Assembly: GCA_900469345.1 (NCBI GenBank)
Contig: UBWZ01000012.1
Coordinates: 184,417-248,416, forward strand
DNA: 64,000 nucleotides
Reading direction: 5' to 3'
Source: Hyphomicrobiales bacterium
GTDB taxonomy: Bacteria > Pseudomonadota > Alphaproteobacteria > Rhizobiales > Rhizobiaceae
A model generated the notes under the pieces. It did no database searches, was not told where the DNA came from, and saw only the letters and a list, made by a program, of their open reading frames with translations. Shown here piece by piece: positions 56,881 to 64,000 of the stretch. Numbering within the stretch: position 1 is the first letter of the stretch; every line of letters begins with the position of its first letter. A program made the position numbers and the translations under genes.

Positions 56881-57396
56881 CTAGGACACGCGCCGCCAGC
56901 TATAGCCGCCCGATTTCTCGGCCGGCCGTGCGGTCGGCTGATAATGAACGTCGATGCCCGGCAGACGGTTTTCGGCAAGTCGCTTCAGCGCCGTCGCGTT
57001 GCGGACGGCGAAACTGTCGACACCACAGCGCAGCATCAGCGGGATCTGGTCGATCAGCACGTCGCCCACCGCCCGCAGCTCGTTTTTATAGGCGAGCCGT
57101 TCGCGCAGCAGCGTCGCATGCGAAAAGGCGCGCCCGTCGGCAAAGCCGGGGAACTCCACCGCCACGATTTCGAGACGGTAGAGATAGGGCCCGAGCCTGC
57201 GCACGTCGTCCGCCGGGCGGATCAGCACGCCGAGCCCGACGTCGTTGCTGCTTTCCGCCCGCTCGATCAGCGCGTCGAGAGGCAGAAGTGCCTTCTGTGT
57301 CTCGTTCGCCTTGAGCTCGTCCGTTTCGACGATCCAGGGATCGTTGTCCACGAAGCCGGTTTCCCGCCAGATCCGGGCCGTTTCGTTCATCGCCAT
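56881..57396 (-). CDS. DUF934 protein of the sulfite-reduction operon
   Basis: A 171-residue DUF934 member, a family found next to cysI and of unassigned activity. Segments IRPADDVRRLGPYLYRLEIVAVEFPGFADGRAFS and YKNELRAVGDVLIDQIPLMLRCGVDSF are typical. Start MAMNETAR, 11 bases after the cysI stop, on the same transcript. The long overlapping frame extending through cysI is not real. Confidence 0.88.
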   Translation of the reverse strand: MAMNETARIWRETGFVDNDPWIVETDELKANETQKALLPLDALIERAESSNDVGLGVLIRPADDVRRLGPYLYRLEIVAVEFPGFADGRAFSHATLLRERLAYKNELRAVGDVLIDQIPLMLRCGVDSFAVRNATALKRLAENRLPGIDVHYQPTARPAEKSGGYSWRRVS

Positions 57397-57407
57397 GCTC
57401 GCTTCTG

Positions 57408-59081
<1,674 letters not shown>

Positions 59082-59088
59082 GACTTCC

Positions 59089-59403
59089 TCAGACTGCGAT
59101 GAACTTTGGGTCCGCGGGACGGTAACCCGAAGCATACTCCATGGTCGGGCCCTGGGCACGAATGCGTTCGCGAAGGCGAACGGGCCAGAGCTTGCCATCC
59201 TGCTCCTGCACGTCGATGACGGCGACGTCAACAACGCGGTTTTCGGCGAAATCGCGCTTGCCGATCGCCTCGAGCGACGCGACGGCCTCCGCGTGGCGGG
59301 CCACCAGCGCTTCCTGCAGGTCTTCGATCCACTGGCCGCTGGCATCGAGCCAGACGGCAACGCCGTCGATCAGGCGGTTGGCGGTCAGAACCTTGTCGGT
59401 CAT
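59089..59403 (-). CDS. DUF2849 protein
   Basis: A 104-residue DUF2849 protein (VLTANRLIDGVAVWLDASGQW, VVDVAVIDVQEQDGKLWPVRLRERIRAQGPT). The family occurs between cysG and cysI in alphaproteobacteria and its role is unknown. ATG overlaps the cysG stop by 4 bases, and the gene is 7 bases from cysI, so it is embedded in the operon and presumably supports sulfite reduction. Confidence 0.88.
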   Translation of the reverse strand: MTDKVLTANRLIDGVAVWLDASGQWIEDLQEALVARHAEAVASLEAIGKRDFAENRVVDVAVIDVQEQDGKLWPVRLRERIRAQGPTMEYASGYRPADPKFIAV

Positions 59404-60854
59404 AGCTCCGTCTCCATGTGTTTCCGCACGGCGCCCGGTGTCGCGACGCGACGGGCCGAAAGCGGTTCGGACTTATCGAAATTCGCACCGGCGACGGCCT
59501 CGCCGATGATCACCATGACAGGGCCCGCCAGGTCGTCGCGGGTCTCGAGCGCCGGCAATTCGCGCAGCACGCCATGGAACAGCCGACGGTCGGCGCGGCT
59601 GGCATTTTCAACCACGGCCACCGTGGTTTCGCGCGCCAGCCCGGCATCCATCAGCCGACCGGCAACCGATGCCGCGACCGTGCGGCCCATGTAGACCGCG
59701 ATCGTTGCGCCGGAGACGGCAAGGCTGGCCCAGTCCGGCAGCACGTCGCCCGTTAGGTCATGGCCGGTGGTGAACACCAGCGACGAAGCCACCCCGCGCA
59801 GGGTCAGCGGCAGGTCGAAATCGGCAGCCGCGGCGAAGGCGGACGTGATGCCCGGCACGATCTCATAGGGAATGCCGGCACCCCGCAGCGCCGCCATTTC
59901 CTCGCCCGCCCGGCCATAGACCAGCGGATCGCCGGACTTCAGCCGCGCCACGCGCTTGCCCTGCCGGCCGAGATCCACGAGCAGGCGATTGATTTCGTCC
60001 TGGCTCTTGGAATGGCAGTTCTTGCGTTTGCCGACCGACAGCCGCTCCGCATCGCGGCGGCCCATGTCGACGATCTCCTGGGGCACGAGCGCATCGTAGA
60101 CGATCGCATCGGCTTCCATCAGCACGCGCTGGGCGCGGAGCGTCAAAAGGTCGACGGCGCCCGGTCCGGCGCCGACCAGCCAGACCTTGCCCTCGGCCTC
60201 GCCGGTGACGGCCAGAAGGTCGTCGGCCGCACGGCGGGCGGCCGGCATGTCGTTGGCCTCCACCCGGTCGGCGACGGCGCCCGTAAAGAATCGGCGCCAG
60301 AACAGGCGTCGGGATGCGCCGCGCGGCACAAGCACGTCGGCGGCCTGGCGATACTGGGTGGCCAACCGTGCCAGCGGGCCGATCGACGGCGACAGCATCA
60401 TGTCGATGCGGGCGCGGATCATCTGGCCAAGCACCGGGCCCGCACCTTCCGTACCGATGGCGACCGCCACCGGTGCGCGGTTGACGAGCGCCGGCGTCAG
60501 GAAATCGCAAAACTCCGGCTGGTCGACCGCATTGGCGGGGATCCTGGCCGCCCGTGCGGCAGCAACGATCGCCTGGTCCTGCGCGGCCTCACCCGTTGCA
60601 GCAAACACCATTACCGCGTTTTCGAGCATCGCGGCGTGGAAGTCTTCGCGGACGATCTCGATCGGCTGACTGGCGAGAAAGGCCGCGTAATCGGGCTCTG
60701 GCTGCTGCGTGCAGGCGACGATGCAGGCGTCGGTGTTGCGCAGCAGTCGCGCTTTCGCATAGGCCTCGTCGCCATTGCCGATGATCAGCACCCTCTTTCC
60801 ACGCACACGGAAAAAGGCCGGGAAGACCGACAGGCGTTCTGTTTCACTCGACAT
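59400..60854 (-). CDS. cysG: Multifunctional sirohaem synthase
   Basis: Makes sirohaem, the CysI cofactor, from uroporphyrinogen III; 484 residues. N-terminal precorrin-2 dehydrogenase/ferrochelatase part (about 1-215, NAD motif IIGNGDEAYAKARLL, where the more usual second Gly is Asn) and C-terminal SAM uroporphyrinogen methyltransferase (about 228-470, VWLVGAGPGAVDLLTLRA, LKSGDPLVYGRAGEE). Start MSSETERL at 60854; MPGTSM (60869) and MMPG (60872) are alternatives. First gene of cysG-DUF2849-cysI-DUF934. Confidence 0.93.
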   Translation of the reverse strand: MSSETERLSVFPAFFRVRGKRVLIIGNGDEAYAKARLLRNTDACIVACTQQPEPDYAAFLASQPIEIVREDFHAAMLENAVMVFAATGEAAQDQAIVAAARAARIPANAVDQPEFCDFLTPALVNRAPVAVAIGTEGAGPVLGQMIRARIDMMLSPSIGPLARLATQYRQAADVLVPRGASRRLFWRRFFTGAVADRVEANDMPAARRAADDLLAVTGEAEGKVWLVGAGPGAVDLLTLRAQRVLMEADAIVYDALVPQEIVDMGRRDAERLSVGKRKNCHSKSQDEINRLLVDLGRQGKRVARLKSGDPLVYGRAGEEMAALRGAGIPYEIVPGITSAFAAAADFDLPLTLRGVASSLVFTTGHDLTGDVLPDWASLAVSGATIAVYMGRTVAASVAGRLMDAGLARETTVAVVENASRADRRLFHGVLRELPALETRDDLAGPVMVIIGEAVAGANFDKSEPLSARRVATPGAVRKHMETEL

Positions 60855-61105
60855 CGAAGTACCGGGCATCATTGGTCGCAAGATGATCGATTATGGCAGT
60901 CCGGTGAAGAAATGGATATCCTAATCCGGCCGCAGCGCGGTATTTCTGTTCCCGATCGCTTCGCGTGCGGAGCAAAACCCACCGCAACCGAGCTTTCTCC
61001 CAGCTTTTCACGGCTTTCCCCAGCTTTTCCCGCGCCTTGCTGGTTTTCCCTTGGAGCGCCCCGGCCGACCTTCTAGACTTGCCCATGCCCCTGACCGGAA
61101 GACCC

Positions 61106-61687
61106 ATGATGACCATCGCCGCCCGCCTTCTCGACGTGATCGAGCACGATATCCTGCCGCTGACGAAGACGGGCGTCGCCGCCGGCAACAAGGTGTTCGG
61201 GGCGGCGATCCTCAGGAAATCGGATCTTTCGCTGGTCGTTGCGGAAACCAACAACGAGCTCGAAAACCCGCTCTGGCACGGCGAGGTCCACGCCCTCAAG
61301 CGATTCTACGAAAATACATCAGGACTTTCCACCAAGGATCTGATTTTCCTTTCGACTCACGAACCCTGTACAATGTGCATGTCGGCCATCACCTGGGCCG
61401 GTTTCGACAATTTCTATTCCTTCTTCAGCCACGAGGATTCGCGCGACGCGTTTGCCATTCCGCACGACCTGAAGATCCTCCAGGAAGTGTTCGCGCTGCA
61501 GCCGGGCGGCTACAGGCGCAGCAACGCCTTCTGGACCTCCTATTTCGTCTCCGAGCTGGTGGAGACCGAGAAAGACCCGCTGCGCGAAAACCTCAGGACG
61601 CAAACGGCGCGCATCAAGGCGACATACAAGCAGCTGTCGGACAGTTACCAGTCCGGCAAGGACACCAACAGCATACCGCTGAATTGA
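61106..61687 (+). CDS. Cytidine/deoxycytidylate-deaminase-family protein (nucleoside deaminase)
   Basis: Zinc deaminase fold, 193 residues. His58 and Glu60 in WHGEVHAL and Cys88 and Cys91 in EPCTMCMSA form the H-x-E / PCxxC catalytic site. Substrate unknown; it is more divergent than TadA and has an extended C-terminus (SDSYQSGKDTNS). ATG 61106 has CGGAAG five bases upstream; an earlier ATG at 61085 lacks a site. It precedes mazG by 17 bases, so both may belong to nucleotide housekeeping. Confidence 0.83.
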   Translation: MMTIAARLLDVIEHDILPLTKTGVAAGNKVFGAAILRKSDLSLVVAETNNELENPLWHGEVHALKRFYENTSGLSTKDLIFLSTHEPCTMCMSAITWAGFDNFYSFFSHEDSRDAFAIPHDLKILQEVFALQPGGYRRSNAFWTSYFVSELVETEKDPLRENLRTQTARIKATYKQLSDSYQSGKDTNSIPLN

Positions 61688-61704
61688 GGAACGGGGACGG
61701 ATCC

Positions 61705-62562
61705 ATGCAAGCGTCGACAGATATTTCTGCCCTGATCGAGATCATGGCGGCCCTGCGAACCCCCGTCACCGGCTGCCCCTGGGATCTTGAGCAGGACTTC
61801 GAGACGATCAAGCCCTATACGATCGAGGAGGCCTACGAGGTTGCCGACGCGATCGAGCGGCGCGACATGGGCGACCTCTGCGACGAACTGGGCGACCTGC
61901 TTCTGCAGGTGGTGTTCCACGCCCGCATGGCGCAAGAGGCCGGCGCGTTCGCCTTCGGCGACGTGGTCGAGGCGATCACCGCCAAGATGATCCGCCGCCA
62001 TCCGCACGTGTTTGCCACCTCCGGCGCCGATACGCCTGGGCTGGTGAAGGCCCAGTGGGACGAGATCAAGGCTGAGGAAAAGCGCGAACGGGCCGAGCGC
62101 CGCGCCCGCCAGGGCGTCACCGAGGATTTCAAGGCCGGCTTCCTCGGTGCCGTGCACCGCGCCCAGCCGGCCCTGATGGAGGCGGTGAAGCTGCAGGGCC
62201 AGGCCGCCAAGGTGGGGTTCGACTGGTCGGAGCCGGAACCGATCCTCGACAAGATCGAGGAGGAGGTGCGCGAACTGCGTGAGGCGCTGGCCGCCGGGCA
62301 TCCGGAAAAGGTGGCTGACGAGCTCGGCGATCTGCTGTTCGCCGTCGTCAATATCGGCCGCCACGTCAAGGCCGACCCGGAGCAGGCGTTGCGTGGCACG
62401 AATACGAAATTCCGCCGTCGTTTCAACCACATCGAGACGGAACTTGAACGCCAGGGCGAGACGCTGCAGGCGGCGACGCTGGAGCGCATGGAAGAGTTGT
62501 GGCAGGCCGCCAAGGCCATCGAGCGGCAGGTCGACGGCGACCCGGATCTCGCCCACCCCTGA
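61705..62562 (+). CDS. mazG: Nucleoside triphosphate pyrophosphohydrolase MazG
   Basis: All-alpha NTP pyrophosphatase with two MazG repeats, 285 residues, hydrolysing NTPs/dNTPs to monophosphates. The first repeat has CPWDLEQDFETIKPYTIEEA then DELGDLLLQVVFHA; the second has LDKIEEEVRELREAL and DELGDLLFAVVNI. The metal-binding ExxE/ExxD acids are intact in both. GGGGACGGA lies upstream of the ATG. Confidence 0.95.
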   Translation: MQASTDISALIEIMAALRTPVTGCPWDLEQDFETIKPYTIEEAYEVADAIERRDMGDLCDELGDLLLQVVFHARMAQEAGAFAFGDVVEAITAKMIRRHPHVFATSGADTPGLVKAQWDEIKAEEKRERAERRARQGVTEDFKAGFLGAVHRAQPALMEAVKLQGQAAKVGFDWSEPEPILDKIEEEVRELREALAAGHPEKVADELGDLLFAVVNIGRHVKADPEQALRGTNTKFRRRFNHIETELERQGETLQAATLERMEELWQAAKAIERQVDGDPDLAHP

Positions 62563-62595
62563 GCTTCACTGCTTCGGAGGGACGGCTGCCTGCTA

Positions 62596-62808
62596 CTAGC
62601 TGCGGGCGGCGCTCATCGTGGCGGAAAGCTTCGACTGCACCAGGTCGACGCTGCCGCGCACATAGAGATGCACCGGTCCGCCGCCCTGTCCGGCGACGGC
62701 GAAGGTGACGATCGAGACGTCCGCCTCAAAGGTCGTGACGTAGAGCACCTGGGCAGGGTTGATGTAGACGAGCTGGTTCGTCGTGTTCTTGAAGCCGACC
62801 AATGCCAT
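62596..62808 (-). CDS. Small hypothetical protein
   Basis: A 70-residue product, convergent with mazG, beginning MALVGFKNTTNQLVYINPAQVLYV followed (split) by beta-rich VSIVTFAVAGQ and HLYVRGSVDLVQSKL. No known domain is recognised, although the pattern suggests a small beta-barrel followed by a helix. A GGGAC ribosome site precedes the ATG. Confidence 0.6.
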   Translation of the reverse strand: MALVGFKNTTNQLVYINPAQVLYVTTFEADVSIVTFAVAGQGGGPVHLYVRGSVDLVQSKLSATMSAARS

Positions 62809-62917
62809 TTAGTCCCGTCTCCTGCCGATCTCGTGTCCGATATTGAGGTCGAACGAGATATGCCATGAACCGGTTGACGGACCGTTAGCGCCCGCCGGTC
62901 CGCGGTCCTCCGGCCGC

Positions 62918-63472
62918 TCAGCTGTAGCCGCCGCCGGCACGCTGATCGGCGGCATCGCGCTGCGCCTCGACCATGGCGTCTGCCCCGTCTGATCCGCCTT
63001 GCTTGCCGCCGATTTCCCGGCCATCATTTTGCTTGCTGGCTTTCTCCTGGCCGCCGTTCGCACCGGACAGCTGCACCCGGCCGGAGCCTTCGCCGCCGCC
63101 CTTGCGGGCCGTCGGAATGTGGCGGGTGTCGAAATAGGTGCGGAACGAGCGGATCTTGTCGCCCTCGGTCTCGAGAATGCTGACGCCCTCGTAGGCAAAC
63201 GCCTTGCCGTCGACCGAGCCGCTGCTCGTCCATTCGAGGAAGGAGACGCCGTCCTGGTCAGAGACGGTGCGGAATTCCGAGCGGATCTCGTCGAAGGCGT
63301 CGCGATACTGGCTCCAGAAGGTCCGGGCCGCCTCGGCTCCGCCGTCCTCGTATTGCACGAGCGGATTGGCGATCTCCGCGCCGGCGGCAAACAGGTTGGC
63401 GATCGCATCGACGTCGCGGCCGGTTTCCAGGCGCCCGAGGGCGTCGATGAAGCTTTGGGTGATCTCGGTCAT
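62918..63472 (-). CDS. SnoaL/NTF2-like protein with a disordered Gly/Gln/Lys-rich tail
   Basis: A 184-residue protein. Residues 1-120 form an NTF2-like cone domain (TQSFIDALGRLETGRDVDAI at the start, FRTYFDTRHIPT at the end). Residues 122-184 are a low-complexity tail rich in Gly, Gln, Lys and Asp (GGGEGSG, GGQEKASKQNDG, GGKQGGSDG) with no counterpart in the fold. GAGGAG precedes the chosen ATG. Function unknown. Confidence 0.75.
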   Translation of the reverse strand: MTEITQSFIDALGRLETGRDVDAIANLFAAGAEIANPLVQYEDGGAEAARTFWSQYRDAFDEIRSEFRTVSDQDGVSFLEWTSSGSVDGKAFAYEGVSILETEGDKIRSFRTYFDTRHIPTARKGGGEGSGRVQLSGANGGQEKASKQNDGREIGGKQGGSDGADAMVEAQRDAADQRAGGGYS

Positions 63473-63535
63473 GGCAGGCACTCCTCGTTGTCGTCAGGGA
63501 GGGAACCGGCGGGAACGGGCGTTGTTCCCGCTCTG

Positions 63536-63925
63536 TCAGCGATCCGGCGGCGGCAGGGTGTCGCGCAAGCGCCGGGCATCGTTCCAGCGGCGCCGGTCGG
63601 CGCGCGGCACCAGCGGCTGCGCCAGCGCCACCGCGGCATCCTCGAGATCGCGCCAGGCGGCGCTGCGGGAGGCGTACATCAGCCCCACATGACCGAGGTG
63701 CGAGCGGGCCGCGCGGGTCGCCGTGTAGAGCTGGTCGAACATCCGGCGCTGCTCGGGCACGAGGTTGCGCAGGCAGCAGGGCTCGCCGGTCGAGGGAAAG
63801 ATCCAGCCGCAGCGGCCCTTGCGGCGGCATTGCCGGCGCCGGCAGAGCCAGGCGGGAAGGCCGAAATGCTCGGCGACGCGGGCGGCAAGCGTGCTGTCGA
63901 TTCTGGGTGGCTGGGGACCGGACAT
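63536..63925 (-). CDS. Small Cys/Arg-rich hypothetical protein
   Basis: A 129-residue basic protein. Cys28, Cys33, Cys39, Cys50 and Cys51 cluster in and after CRRRQCRRKGRCGW, a likely zinc or iron-sulfur site; the remainder is helical and Arg-rich (EQRRMFDQLYTATRAARSH). An AAGGGAG site lies five bases upstream. No family recognised; the gene lies 63 bases upstream of the SnoaL-like gene on the same strand. Confidence 0.65.
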   Translation of the reverse strand: MSGPQPPRIDSTLAARVAEHFGLPAWLCRRRQCRRKGRCGWIFPSTGEPCCLRNLVPEQRRMFDQLYTATRAARSHLGHVGLMYASRSAAWRDLEDAAVALAQPLVPRADRRRWNDARRLRDTLPPPDR

Positions 63926-64000
63926 GATACTCCCTTGGCGATCGGGGTTTTTTAGTGAAGCCGGCCCGGGGGCAGGCAGGTTCGGACGGGGCGCTGAAAG

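Overview
The window is a GC-rich chromosomal segment from an alphaproteobacterium, most likely a member of the Rhizobiaceae. The evidence is the gene order: rpsB-tsf-pyrH-frr-uppS-cdsA-rseP-bamA-lpxD-fabZ-lpxA-lpxI-lpxB-gltA, then kdsA...eno...ftsB-pdhA-pdhB-pdhC...lpdA...lipA-ratA-cinA/ispDF-dusB-ntrB-ntrC-ntrY-ntrX-dat-hfq-hflX, and a cysG-DUF2849-cysI-DUF934...fpr block. From memory, each of these blocks matches the Sinorhizobium/Agrobacterium/Rhizobium arrangement. An alphaproteobacterial SOS box (GTTC-N7-GTTC) upstream of lexA and an E1-beta subunit with its own lipoyl domain agree with this. I did not recognise any tRNA, rRNA, CRISPR array, prophage or intact insertion sequence.

Layout. 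1-2.85 kb: a partial phosphodiesterase, RidA, a 193-bp inverted-repeat element flanked by TA, the envelope protein EipB and a secreted pentapeptide-repeat protein. 3.0-16.3 kb: translation factors, UMP kinase, undecaprenyl-PP and CDP-DAG synthesis, the site-2 protease, BamA and the lipid A genes, all on the plus strand. 16.3-21.3 kb: gltA, comEC and lexA; comEC and lexA converge and overlap. 21.5-26.7 kb: a VOC protein, kdsA and eno, with a chemoreceptor gene lying between kdsA and eno. 26.8-32.1 kb: an accessory segment with a bacteriophytochrome HWE kinase carrying a receiver domain, a secreted DUF4394 protein, and a divergent ECF sigma/anti-sigma pair. 32.2-40.9 kb: ftsB, the pyruvate dehydrogenase complex with its dihydrolipoyl dehydrogenase, and lipoyl synthase. 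41-53.9 kb: ratA, cinA, ispDF, dusB and the NtrBC/NtrYX nitrogen two-component systems, then dat, hfq and hflX. 54-60.9 kb: an MFS transporter, ferredoxin-NADP reductase, an NTF2-like protein and the sulfite-reduction/siroheme operon. 61-63.9 kb: a deaminase, mazG and three small accessory genes.

Functional logic. Most genes are core: envelope biogenesis (BamA, LpxA/B/D/I, FabZ, KdsA, UppS, CdsA, RseP, EipB), central carbon flow (Eno, PDH, GltA), lipoate and siroheme cofactors, and nitrogen control. The parts least explained by the core are the 26.8-32.1 kb light/stress regulatory segment, two inverted repeats in the pdhA leader, a palindrome upstream of bamA, a possible non-ATG start for hflX, and several small proteins of unknown function. 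No clearly new multi-gene system is demonstrated here; the best candidate for new biology is the phytochrome/ECF/DUF4394 segment.
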